From positions 1-31,322 of the forward strand of contig CAJURF010000040.1 of NCBI GenBank assembly GCA_910588825.1: a stretch of 31,322 nucleotides of DNA, given 5' to 3'. The stretch's first letter is position 1, and each line of letters starts with the position of its first letter. This document shows positions 22,844 through 29,586 of the stretch, piece by piece. The stretch is from an uncultured Lachnospiraceae bacterium (GTDB lineage Bacteria; Bacillota; Clostridia; Lachnospirales; Lachnospiraceae). The notes under the pieces are model-generated. The model did no database searches. It was not told the origin of the DNA and saw nothing but the letters and a program-made list of their open reading frames with translations. A program made the position numbers and the translations under genes.

Positions 22844-24070
22844 ATGAAAAATGTACAGAGTGCGAAACGAATGTTCATGTTGATTTTCGGGGCTTTTGCC
22901 GTGTTTTTTACAGGTTATCCCCATATCTGGTCAATCTATCAGCCCTATGTGATGAAACAGACCGGCTGGACAAGCGGACAGGCGTCCATGTGTTTTTATC
23001 TGGCAATTTTGATTTTTGTCTTTGGCAACATTGTGGGAGGCAGGATGTTGAACCATTTTTCCCCCAGACTGGTCGTATTCGTCGGCGGAGGCATTTTTTC
23101 CGCGGGAATCCTGCTGTCGGCATTTATGATGTTTCCTTCTCCAATGCCCATGTACATCACATATGGTTTGATGCAGGGATTTGGTCAGGGCATGGTCTAT
23201 ACTTCTATAGTTTCAGCGGCGCTGAAATGGTTCCCAGAGCGCATTGGGTTTGCATCCGGTGTTGTGGTGACTGCAAACGGTCTGTGCGGCTTTTTTCTGA
23301 CACCGTTAAGCAGGATGATTTTGCAGCGGTACGGGGTCAGAGAGGCATTTCTTACAGTGGGGATTCTTGCGGCGGTATCCTGGATTCTTGCCAGCCTGTT
23401 CGTGGGAAATCCCCCGGAGATGGCAGGGTATGTCCCTGCACCGTCTGAGGCTGCCGTCCATTTATCGCGGGGGTATTCTTCTGATGAGATGATGTGTACC
23501 AGAAAATTTTATCTGCTTCTTTTGACTATGCTGTTCGGCTTACTGTCCTATTTTTTTCTGTCTCCTATTGCACAGACGCTGCAGGTGGAACGGGGAATTT
23601 CTCCAGCTGCCGCTGCAGGCGCAGTGATGATGGGCTCAGTGGTCAATGCCGGCGTCAGGCTTTTTCTTCCTGCTCTGGCGGATAGAGTGGGACGAGTGGT
23701 ATGTGTGGAGGGGGTACTGGCAGTCTGTGCGGCGGCCATGATTTTGCTGATGTATGAGGCGCCATTTCTCACGATGGCAGCGACTATAGCTATGTATGGC
23801 TGCTATGGTGGTATTATGGGCAGTTTTCCTTCTTTGACAGGCTCCATATTTGGATTGGAACATGTGGGGGAAAATTATGGGTATGTGATGATCGGCATGG
23901 TCATAGCAGCATTAGGGGCACCAGTGGTCACGAATTATGTATTGAAAACTGGGGGAAGCCAGGAAATGATTTTTCTCATTGGAGCGGTTTGCGCCGCTGC
24001 CGCTTTGGGGTGTCTGGTATTATTATCGAAAGAATTGAAGCATACGGCTCAGGGTTATCAAAAGGCTTAA
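22844..24070 (+). CDS. MFS transporter, oxalate/formate antiporter (OFA) family
   Basis: A 408-residue inner-membrane transporter with twelve predicted spans in two halves divided by a hydrophilic loop (about 195-220). The OFA subgroup features are GYPHIWSIYQPYVMKQTGW at the first span, GGRMLNHFSPRLVVFVGG in the loop between spans 2 and 3, GLMQGFGQGMVYT and ALKWFPERIGFASGVVVTANG. Characterised OFA members exchange oxalate for formate or move other small organic acids, but most family members are unassigned, so the substrate is unknown. It is flanked by envelope genes with no metabolic partner. Translation may be controlled by the inverted repeat that ends at its ATG. Confidence 0.85.
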   Translation: MKNVQSAKRMFMLIFGAFAVFFTGYPHIWSIYQPYVMKQTGWTSGQASMCFYLAILIFVFGNIVGGRMLNHFSPRLVVFVGGGIFSAGILLSAFMMFPSPMPMYITYGLMQGFGQGMVYTSIVSAALKWFPERIGFASGVVVTANGLCGFFLTPLSRMILQRYGVREAFLTVGILAAVSWILASLFVGNPPEMAGYVPAPSEAAVHLSRGYSSDEMMCTRKFYLLLLTMLFGLLSYFFLSPIAQTLQVERGISPAAAAGAVMMGSVVNAGVRLFLPALADRVGRVVCVEGVLAVCAAAMILLMYEAPFLTMAATIAMYGCYGGIMGSFPSLTGSIFGLEHVGENYGYVMIGMVIAALGAPVVTNYVLKTGGSQEMIFLIGAVCAAAALGCLVLLSKELKHTAQGYQKA

Positions 24071-24105
24071 CTTTCTAGGAACGTTTTATCAGGGAGGAGG
24101 AGACA

Positions 24106-24639
24106 ATGAACAAAATATTCATATGGAGAGAGCTGTTTTCTTATTTAGGAGTCATTATTTTTGCAGGAGGGCTGGCGCTGTTTCTAAATAAAGTTGTAGT
24201 GGTAAATGCACAAATCCCGTCGGAGTCTATGGAGAAAACGATCATGGTGGGGGATCGGATCTTTGGGAACCGCCTGGCTTATCTCAGCCAGGACCCCCAA
24301 AGGTTCGATATTGTAATTTTCCGTCTGCCTGACGACGAATCCCAGCTTTACATAAAACGTGTCATCGGACTGCCTGGTGAGACGGTGGAAATAGTCGACG
24401 GACAGGTTTATATCAACGGTGCAGAAGAACCGCTGGAGGACAGTTTTGCGCCGGAAATGCCCGTTGGAGATGCAGGACCGTATTACGTGAAAGAAGGGTG
24501 CTACTTTATGATGGGGGACAACCGGAATTGTTCTGAGGACTCCAGGTTCTGGGAACAGCCCTTTGTCCGCAGAGACCAGATTGAGGCGAAGGCTGGGTTC
24601 CGGTATTTTCCCCTGAATAAAATGGGGATTGTGGAGTGA
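24106..24639 (+). CDS. lepB: Type I signal peptidase
   Basis: Cleaves signal peptides from exported proteins at the outer membrane face. 177 residues with one N-terminal span (about 10-33). The catalytic Ser41 lies in IPSESMEKTI and the general base Lys84 in LYIKRVIGLPGETV; the box MGDNRNCSEDSRFW completes the family signature. The short length is usual for Gram-positive SipS-type enzymes. GGGAGGAGG precedes the ATG. It starts 35 bp after the transporter and its stop is 5 bp from that of the convergent LacI regulator, with no obvious terminator between them. Several exported proteins in this window would be substrates. Confidence 0.93.
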   Translation: MNKIFIWRELFSYLGVIIFAGGLALFLNKVVVVNAQIPSESMEKTIMVGDRIFGNRLAYLSQDPQRFDIVIFRLPDDESQLYIKRVIGLPGETVEIVDGQVYINGAEEPLEDSFAPEMPVGDAGPYYVKEGCYFMMGDNRNCSEDSRFWEQPFVRRDQIEAKAGFRYFPLNKMGIVE

Positions 24640-24644
24640 AGGTC

Positions 24645-25694
24645 TCAATTATTTTCCATATTCTGGGAACAGATAATGGAAATGGCACTGTGCACACCGG
24701 AGCCGGGTTTTTTACCTTTCTGCAGGCGCTCCCGCAGAAATACCAGCGGGAGATAGCCCTGCCGGAAAATATCCTGGGTGATGGTGAAGTCGATACTGCC
24801 GTCTTTTAGCAGGAGCCGTGTGCTTTCTGTCACATCGTGGCAGATGATTCGTATTCTGCCCTTCTTATCCATGGTTTTCACTGCCTCTGTACATCCGGCC
24901 ACACTTCTGTTGGCCATATAGATGGCGTGGGTTTCCGGTATCTGTTTCAAATGTTCCAATATCTTCCGATAGGTAATCTGATAGTCGTTGAATGTTTCAA
25001 TGACACAAATCTGTGAATCGTCAAATTCCAATTCTTTCATCCGCTCCAGAAAGCCTCCCAGCCGCTTTTTGTGTCCGTCAAACTCCAAATTTCCCACGGC
25101 TGTGAGTATATTTCCACTGGGAGGGATGCATTTGCTGAGCAGTTCTGCCGCAATGCGCCCGCTCTGATGGTAATCCTGCCCTACAAAAGCCAGTCTGCCG
25201 CTGTGGGGCAGGTCAGAATTAAAAGTAATGACCGGAATGTTTTCGTTTTGAAGTTCGTTGACGCGGGCAATGATAGTGGGAAGGCTGGGCGCGCAGATGG
25301 AGAGCCCCTGAACGCCTTTGGCCAAAAGGCTGTCTATCAGTTCCAGAACTTCCTGAGGCACGTCTGTCCGGCATTCTTCTGTAAAAATTTCCACCTGGAG
25401 GTCTTCGAGTTCTGCCCGGGCGGTTTCGATTCCCCGCAGGATTTCTGATCTAAAATGGCCGGTCCAGTTGGGGAGAACAACGCCCAGTTTTACAGGGAGG
25501 CTGCTGGTCTTCAGCTGGAGGTTTCTCTGATGGAACTGCTGGGCTGGCAGATAGCCGGTTTTCTTCAAAGCATCCAGCACACGGGCATGTACATCCGGGC
25601 TTACGTGGGCGCGGTTATTGATGACGCGGTCAACCGTACCCCGGGATACCCCTGCCTGGTCGGCGACCATTTGGATGGTAGGTCTTTTTTTCAT
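24645..25694 (-). CDS. LacI-family transcriptional regulator
   Basis: A 349-residue repressor. Residues 1-55 form the LacI helix-turn-helix and hinge: PTIQMVADQAGVSRGTVDRVINNRAHVSPDVHARV, then ALKKTGYLP. The rest is a periplasmic-binding-protein-like sensor domain (VKLGVVLPNWTGHF, FVGQDYHQSGRIAAELL, DFTITQDIFRQGYLPL), which binds a sugar or related ligand. The GTVDR recognition motif and short PBP domain resemble the group with LacI regulators of sugar-isomerase genes in Clostridia. A GTG further upstream keeps the frame open, but the ATG at 25694 is preferred because AAGGA lies 9-10 bp before it. It is divergent from the isomerase gene across 282 bp with repeated GCACAT half-sites, so it probably controls both. 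Confidence 0.88.
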   Translation of the reverse strand: MKKRPTIQMVADQAGVSRGTVDRVINNRAHVSPDVHARVLDALKKTGYLPAQQFHQRNLQLKTSSLPVKLGVVLPNWTGHFRSEILRGIETARAELEDLQVEIFTEECRTDVPQEVLELIDSLLAKGVQGLSICAPSLPTIIARVNELQNENIPVITFNSDLPHSGRLAFVGQDYHQSGRIAAELLSKCIPPSGNILTAVGNLEFDGHKKRLGGFLERMKELEFDDSQICVIETFNDYQITYRKILEHLKQIPETHAIYMANRSVAGCTEAVKTMDKKGRIRIICHDVTESTRLLLKDGSIDFTITQDIFRQGYLPLVFLRERLQKGKKPGSGVHSAISIICSQNMENN

Positions 25695-25739
25695 GGTGGT
25701 TTTGTTCCTTATTATCTCGAAATTTTTAAGACACACTCT

Positions 25740-25768
25740 AGTTTATCACAAAACGGGTGCATGTGCAA
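25740..25768 (-). promoter_or_regulatory. Promoter of the LacI gene
   Basis: On the minus strand TTGCAC (complement of 25763-25768), 17 bp and TAAACT (complement of 25740-25745). The -35 box overlaps the dyad GCACATGCAC, the same GCACAT half-site found downstream of the divergent promoter, which suggests autoregulation. Confidence 0.5.
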
Positions 25769-25861
25769 TTGTATCATAAAGAGAGGAACGCCTGTCAGGT
25801 GAAGCGGCATACTATTCTTGATTAAACAGCTTTTCAGCCAAAAGATTTCTAAATAATTTCA

Positions 25862-25890
25862 TTGACATATGGAGACTTAGATAGTACAAT
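25862..25890 (+). promoter_or_regulatory. Promoter of the isomerase gene
   Basis: TTGACA (25862-25867), a 17-bp spacer and TACAAT (25885-25890) are close to sigma-A consensus. Transcription should start near 25897, leaving an 80-nt leader that begins inside the operator-like repeats. Confidence 0.75.
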
Positions 25891-25902
25891 GAAGATATAA
25901 AA

Positions 25903-25932
25903 GCACATGATTTGTGCGAAAGCACATATGTG
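25903..25932. promoter_or_regulatory. Overlapping dyads, candidate LacI-family operator
   Basis: GCACA at 25903-25907, TGTGC at 25913-25917 and GCACATATGTG at 25922-25932 form alternating inverted repeats (GCACA-N5-TGTGC, TGTGC-GAAA-GCACA, CACATATGTG) just after the predicted start point. That is a classic repressor position, and the divergent regulator is the obvious candidate. The assignment is inference. Confidence 0.5.
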
Positions 25933-25976
25933 AAAGCATACAAAAACTATATGTTTAGAAAGCGGGGAATAAAAAG

Positions 25977-26765
25977 ATGAGTTTAAAAAAATGTGCATGT
26001 ATCGACACACTGTATACAGAACTGGAATGGAAAGACAGATTCCAGGCTGCAAAGGACGATGGGTTCGCAGCGGTGGAATTCTGGGATTGGAGAATCCGTG
26101 ACCTGGACGAGACCAGAGAAGCCGCAGAGAAAGCGGGAATCGTTATCAGCGGATTTAACGGGGATGCAGACTATTCCCTGGTCGATCCTTCCCATAAACA
26201 GAAGTATCTGGACTACCTGGCACAGTCCATAGCAGCGGCAAAGAAGATCAAAGCCCTGAGTGTGACCATTCACTCCAATGCCCTGGGCGACGGCGGCATT
26301 GTAGTGAATCACTACGATGATTTATCCGATACGGTGAAACTCTGTTCCATGTACGATATGCTCTTAGAATGTGCAAAGATGGCAGAGAAAGAGGAGATTA
26401 ACCTGAATCTGGAGGCACTGAATATTACCACAGACCATGTGGGCAATTTCCTCAAATATACGCAGATGGGGGCAGAAATATGCAGACTGATCGGTTCTCC
26501 CAGGCTGAAAGTGCTCTATGATGTATATCATATGCAGATTAATGAGGGATGTATCTGCGATACCATCAGCAATTACAAAGATCAGATGGGCCATATCCAT
26601 GTGGCAGACGCTCCGGGACGCCATGAGCCGGGTACAGGAGAGATCAACTACAAAAAAGTGATCCGTCATCTGGAGGAATGTGGATATACAGGATATGTGG
26701 GATACGAGCTGTTCCCCCTTCATGATACAAAAACAGCAGTAGAAGCCATTATGGAGTGGTGTTAA
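25977..26765 (+). CDS. Sugar-phosphate isomerase/epimerase-like TIM barrel (hydroxypyruvate isomerase-like)
   Basis: A 262-residue cytoplasmic protein of the AP-endonuclease-2 fold. Metal-binding residues of the family can be placed: Glu in LNLEALN (about 141), Asp and His in LYDVYHMQ, His in GHIHVADAPGRHEPGTGEINY and Glu in YVGYELFP near the end. The GRHEPGTGEINY stretch is typical of hydroxypyruvate isomerase-like proteins that interconvert aldose/ketose or tartronate-type substrates. The true substrate is unknown, and no transporter or kinase accompanies it. No strong ribosome site is visible; AGCGGGG about 12 bp before the ATG may serve. It is controlled from a near-consensus promoter beside putative LacI operators and ends with a terminator, so it is a single-gene unit. 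Confidence 0.82.
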   Translation: MSLKKCACIDTLYTELEWKDRFQAAKDDGFAAVEFWDWRIRDLDETREAAEKAGIVISGFNGDADYSLVDPSHKQKYLDYLAQSIAAAKKIKALSVTIHSNALGDGGIVVNHYDDLSDTVKLCSMYDMLLECAKMAEKEEINLNLEALNITTDHVGNFLKYTQMGAEICRLIGSPRLKVLYDVYHMQINEGCICDTISNYKDQMGHIHVADAPGRHEPGTGEINYKKVIRHLEECGYTGYVGYELFPLHDTKTAVEAIMEWC

Positions 26766-26774
26766 GGCACAAAT

Positions 26775-26805
26775 AACCGTCTTGTTGTTTCAAGGCGGTT
26801 TTTTT
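26775..26805 (+). terminator. Rho-independent terminator after the isomerase gene
   Basis: AACCGTCTTG (26775-26784) pairs with CAAGGCGGTT (26791-26800), with one G-T pair, and runs into seven T. It begins 9 bp after the stop. It lies 6 bp from the stop of the convergent DeoR gene and could also act weakly on that strand. Confidence 0.85.
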
Positions 26806-26810
26806 GTATT

Positions 26811-27569
26811 TTATGAACTGCACAGAAGCTGTATATTGTTTTTTTCAATGGTATCCATATAATTTTTTGGAGGCTTCTGGTCAGTAACCAGGGCGTGGAG
26901 GTCTTCAAAATTGAAGAAAGTAATGGGAGAAGTATTCCCGAATTTGCTGTGGTCAGCAAGGAGAATTACCTTGCGGCTGCACTGTACCACTTTTCTCTTG
27001 ATCTCCGCTTCAAAAAATGTAGTATTGGTAAGGCCGTGTTCCAGGGTCACACCTGTGGCGGCCATATAGGCAGCCGTAGTGGTAATGCCTGATAAAGCTT
27101 CCAGTGCAGAGATACCCACATAGGAAGATGTGGAATGGTTGAAAAGCCCTCCCAGGGCGATGGTCTGCAGAGCCGGGTACTTGGAAGCTTCGTACATAGC
27201 GCTTAGGGAGTGGGTGACAATGGTGATTTTGTGCTTTTGGGCAAGATGGGGAATCATGCAGACCACCGTGGAGCCGGAATCCAGGAAAACAGTGTCACCG
27301 TCATTCACCAGTGCAGCGGCCATGCGTCCGATTTCCTCTTTCTCGTCACTGTTGCGGAATGCACGGACGGACATGGGCAGCGGTGCGCTTTCCGTCTTGG
27401 CGGACACTCCCCCGTATACTTTTCGTATGTGTCCCCGGCCAAGAAGTTCATTCAGGTCTCTGCGCACAGTATTAATGGATACCTGGAAATGTCCGGCCAG
27501 GTCGTCCAGAGACACTGTACCCTGATTTAAAATGTATTGTTCCATATTATTGATTCGTTCTAATCGCAT
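26811..27569 (-). CDS. DeoR-family transcriptional regulator
   Basis: A 252-residue sugar-phosphate-responsive repressor. The N-terminal helix-turn-helix is clear: RINNMEQYILNQGTVSLDDLAGHFQVSINTVRRDLNEL, then the wing GHIRKVYGGV. The DeoRC sensor domain follows, with FLDSGSTVVCMIPHL, VTHSLSAMYE, LGGLFNHSTSSYVG and HSKFGNTSPITFF. Such proteins respond to phosphorylated sugars. A GTG three codons upstream is possible, but the ATG at 27569 has AGAGGTGG spaced about 6 bp ahead and is preferred. No sugar operon adjoins it: it converges on the isomerase gene and its upstream side is mobile-element debris. Its target may be remote or lost, or it may co-regulate the isomerase. Confidence 0.88.
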   Translation of the reverse strand: MRLERINNMEQYILNQGTVSLDDLAGHFQVSINTVRRDLNELLGRGHIRKVYGGVSAKTESAPLPMSVRAFRNSDEKEEIGRMAAALVNDGDTVFLDSGSTVVCMIPHLAQKHKITIVTHSLSAMYEASKYPALQTIALGGLFNHSTSSYVGISALEALSGITTTAAYMAATGVTLEHGLTNTTFFEAEIKRKVVQCSRKVILLADHSKFGNTSPITFFNFEDLHALVTDQKPPKNYMDTIEKNNIQLLCSS

Positions 27570-27585
27570 GTTATCCACCTCTTGA

Positions 27586-27619
27586 CCATATTATAACAAT
27601 ATATGGGATGAAAATGCAA
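27586..27619 (-). promoter_or_regulatory. Promoter and dyad of the DeoR gene
   Basis: On the minus strand TTGCAT (complement of 27614-27619), 18 bp and TATAAT (complement of 27590-27595). The -10 box lies within CCATAT-N9-ATATGG (27586-27606), a dyad that could be the autoregulatory operator. Confidence 0.55.
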
Positions 27620-27933
27620 CAGTTTTGAGTAAGTTTTTGTGAAGTGTGAAAAATCTATGTTGCTTTATATGGCAGTATCTTAAAAAATCCTATTGCGATA
27701 TTTCAGATTTTTAATGTGCCAAACAGCATTTTTGCCTGCTTAAAGCGCAATTTTAAGCGAAGATATGTGCGGCATTAAACTGCGATGTTGGCGATATTAT
27801 AGAATTTTGCTTCAGGAAACATCAGAAATGAAGGAATTAACAGCTTCTTATCAGGCGGACAAGCTGGAATTTATCAAGAATCCGGTAATAATTTTGTCAC
27901 AAGACAGTATTGGACAAGAAGTTGACTGACCTG
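27620..27933. other. A+T-rich non-coding stretch upstream of DeoR
   Basis: I see no convincing gene. It contains the small hairpin GCTTAAA-N7-TTTAAGC (27738-27758) and a 33-codon frame at 27828-27929 (MKELTASYQADKLEFIKNPV onward) with no ribosome site. It may be worn-down sequence left by the mobile element that follows. Confidence 0.4.
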
Positions 27934-27934
27934 C

Positions 27935-28060
27935 TAGAGCGTGTTTGAAAATTGTTTTATGTCAACCGTGCGTCACAGTTTGTACCCAAGGGTATGATAT
28001 GGGAGATCTGCCGCAAAGTGGGGCGTATGGGTGGCGTGAATGAATTTTCAAACACGTCTA
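27935..28060. mobile_element. MITE-like element with terminal inverted repeats, flanked by TA
   Basis: The left end GAGCGTGTTTGAAAATT (27937-27953) and the right end AATTTTCAAACACGTC (28043-28058) are inverted copies differing by one base (GAGCG against GACG). Each is bordered by TA, the two-base duplication expected of IS630/mariner-type insertion. The interior is only about 90 bp and has no transposase, so it would need an enzyme supplied in trans. It lies directly inside transposase coding sequence. I recall similar short repeats starting AGAGCGTGTTTGAAAA in Lachnospiraceae genomes, but have not verified this. Confidence 0.7.
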
Positions 28061-28061
28061 G

Positions 28062-28243
28062 TCCAGCCGGCCCGGAAACGCAGTGAGTACAGCGCCTTCT
28101 GCCAGATGGCTGACCGGGCCGGGGCAGATACACTTGTCATTTATCTGTGTGACAGGGGCTATGCTTCTTATAATGTTTTTGCGCATGTGATTGAAAACAG
28201 TCTGGCTGAAATAATTTTAGAAAATATATCAAATATTCAATAA
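28062..28243 (+). pseudogene. IS4-type transposase fragment
   Basis: In the frame running out of the MITE-like element the DNA reads LVQPARKRSEYSAFCQMADR followed by LVIYLCDRGYASYNVFAHVIEN, which resembles the central part of IS4-like DDE transposases (the D-R-G-Y-x-S-Y-N block contains the second catalytic Asp). No start, N-terminus or C-terminal Y-R-E-K region is present; after HVIEN about 15 unrelated residues lead to a TAA. The fragment is about 45 true residues out of a usual 400-450. It marks an old insertion now truncated on both sides. Confidence 0.7.
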
Positions 28244-28498
28244 ATCATCTGAACTGACATCTAAAATCTTTGAAATTACTTTTAGTTCTATGTCCGTTAC
28301 AAAGCGCTGTCCGGACTCTATACGCTGAATCGCATTTTTATCCAAATCCAGACCTTGAATCTGAAGCATTTCGGCTAATTTCCGTTGAGAAGTCTTAGTA
28401 GGAAGTTTCTGACGTATTTCCTTTATCTTCAACCCACTGATATTATTTCTGCCATTTTCTAATTTGTTTTTATACATAATCATTTCCATTTTCTGCAA
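28229..28498 (-). CDS. Small XRE-family repressor
   Basis: An 89-residue (maximum) cytoplasmic protein with a helix-turn-helix in the middle: GLKIKEIRQKLPTKTSQRKLAEMLQIQGLDLDKNAIQRIESGQR, then VTDIELKVISKILDVSSDDLLNI. The length and the last helix are typical of stand-alone Cro/C1-like regulators that control themselves. Several starts are possible: TTG at 28498 or ATG at 28489, 28483 and 28477. The last is favoured by GGAA about 7 bp ahead, so the true protein may be 82 residues. Its stop overlaps the end of the transposase fragment. Two dyads lie in its promoter region. No partner such as a toxin or phage gene is adjacent. Confidence 0.78.
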   Translation of the reverse strand: MQKMEMIMYKNKLENGRNNISGLKIKEIRQKLPTKTSQRKLAEMLQIQGLDLDKNAIQRIESGQRFVTDIELKVISKILDVSSDDLLNI

Positions 28499-28499
28499 A

Positions 28500-28520
28500 T
28501 TGACATTTACTGATTGTCAT
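28500..28520. promoter_or_regulatory. Operator-like dyad 1 at the XRE start
   Basis: TTGACA at 28500-28505 and TGTCAT at 28515-28520 form an imperfect dyad (TGACA-N8-TGTCA). It adjoins the XRE start codons, where a bound repressor would block transcription elongation or initiation. Confidence 0.5.
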
Positions 28521-28544
28521 TTTCTTTATTATATGGTAAACTAT

Positions 28545-28573
28545 GTTATATATTGACATTCACTAAATGTCAA
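28545..28573 (-). promoter_or_regulatory. XRE promoter with overlapping operator dyad 2
   Basis: On the minus strand TTGACA (complement of 28568-28573), 17 bp and TATAAC (complement of 28545-28550). The -35 box and spacer are covered by a perfect dyad at 28553-28573 with 8-bp arms (TTGACATT and AATGTCAA) and a 5-bp centre. It shares the TGACA/TGTCA half-sites with dyad 1. Confidence 0.65.
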
Positions 28574-28708
28574 ATCTGCTATTTTCGCCGCAAAAAGCGA
28601 CACTCCAATATCATATCCAGATCTCTACTTGTTCCCAGGCATATTAATCTAGAGAGGTTTTAAGATGGTAGAATCCAGAAGTGAGCAGCTTTTTAACTCA
28701 GAGACCAT
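28574..28708. other. Non-coding stretch before the secreted-protein genes
   Basis: No clear gene. GAGAGG is followed by an ATG at 28665 and 16 codons (MVESRSEQLFNSETIC) to a TAA, which might be a leader peptide or chance. I see no stem-loop. Confidence 0.3.
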
Positions 28709-28737
28709 TTGTTAATAAGTCCGGGGCAGTATAGATA
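28709..28737 (+). promoter_or_regulatory. Candidate promoter of the lysine-rich secreted protein
   Basis: TTGTTA (28709-28714), 17 bp and TAGATA (28732-28737), the latter within an A+T-rich run. It lies 31 bp upstream of the ATG at 28768. Confidence 0.45.
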
Positions 28738-28767
28738 AAATATTTTTATATAAGGAGGTTTCTGAAA

Positions 28768-29514
28768 ATGAAACGAATGAAGAAACACATGATAACTCTG
28801 TTAACCGTGATGCTGATGACGGCGGGCTTTGCAGTCAGCATTCAGGCGGCGCCAAAAGTTCCTAAAAGCCAGACGCATTATATGAAACCCACGCCGTGGA
28901 CGAAGACGGGAGAAACAAGCGGGAGCATTGACGTAAAAGGAATGGGCAAATCCCAGAAAATTATAAAATCCTCTGTGAAAAGCTCTAACAAAAGTTGTGT
29001 GAAAATAGGTTATATTTCATCAGATTCGATTTCGTATACAGCGAAAAAGCCTGGCAAAGCGGTCATTTCTTTTAAAATTGGCAGTAAAAAATACCAGACC
29101 AAGATTTATGTAAAAAAGTATCAGAATCCAGCAAAATCGGTAGTGATCACAGGGGTGAAAAATGGGAGCCGGACTAATTTAGCCAGTCTTACCAATAAGA
29201 ATACTTCGTCAAAGCAGCTGCATTTAAAGAAAACAGTAAAAAACCCTAAAGTACAAGTTACAGCGAGAAAAGGGTGGAAAATTCAGCAAATCTATTATCT
29301 CAATGGAGGGTTAGCGGATTGGGAAAGTGGAACGAAAAATTATAAAAAACCAGTTTCAAAAACAACTCTTAAAATATTTACGAAATCAAATAGAATGAAA
29401 ACGAATGTAGGGGGGAATCGTATTATAATCACATTTTTAAATACGAAGAGTGGAGATACAGTTGGAGTGTCCTATAATATTGATGTACAACCTCATAGTG
29501 AGATGATATCTTAG
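28768..29514 (+). CDS. Secreted lysine-rich protein of unknown function
   Basis: A 248-residue protein with a clear signal peptide: basic start (MKRMKKH), hydrophobic core (MITLLTVMLMTAGFAVS) and cleavage near SIQA-A (residues 27-28). The mature part is very rich in Lys, Ser and Thr. It contains SSNKSCVKIGYISSDSISYTAKKPGKAVISFKIGSKKYQTKIYV in the style of bacterial Ig-like (BIG2) domains, then a second all-beta looking region (150-245) without recognisable motifs. No sortase signal or membrane anchor is visible, so it is likely released or held by charge. AAGGAGG precedes the ATG. It is 72 bp before a second secreted-protein gene with no obvious terminator. More A+T-rich than the central genes, perhaps acquired. 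Confidence 0.72.
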   Translation: MKRMKKHMITLLTVMLMTAGFAVSIQAAPKVPKSQTHYMKPTPWTKTGETSGSIDVKGMGKSQKIIKSSVKSSNKSCVKIGYISSDSISYTAKKPGKAVISFKIGSKKYQTKIYVKKYQNPAKSVVITGVKNGSRTNLASLTNKNTSSKQLHLKKTVKNPKVQVTARKGWKIQQIYYLNGGLADWESGTKNYKKPVSKTTLKIFTKSNRMKTNVGGNRIIITFLNTKSGDTVGVSYNIDVQPHSEMIS

Positions 29515-29586
29515 ACATAATAGATACTCGAATACTCTCTTTAAAGACTGTTAACAAAGATTATATGGATGACCAGGGGGGAGAAC

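Noticed and set aside
27828..27929. 33-codon frame upstream of the MITE-like element
   Set aside because: No ribosome site, no similarity I recognise and no supporting context.
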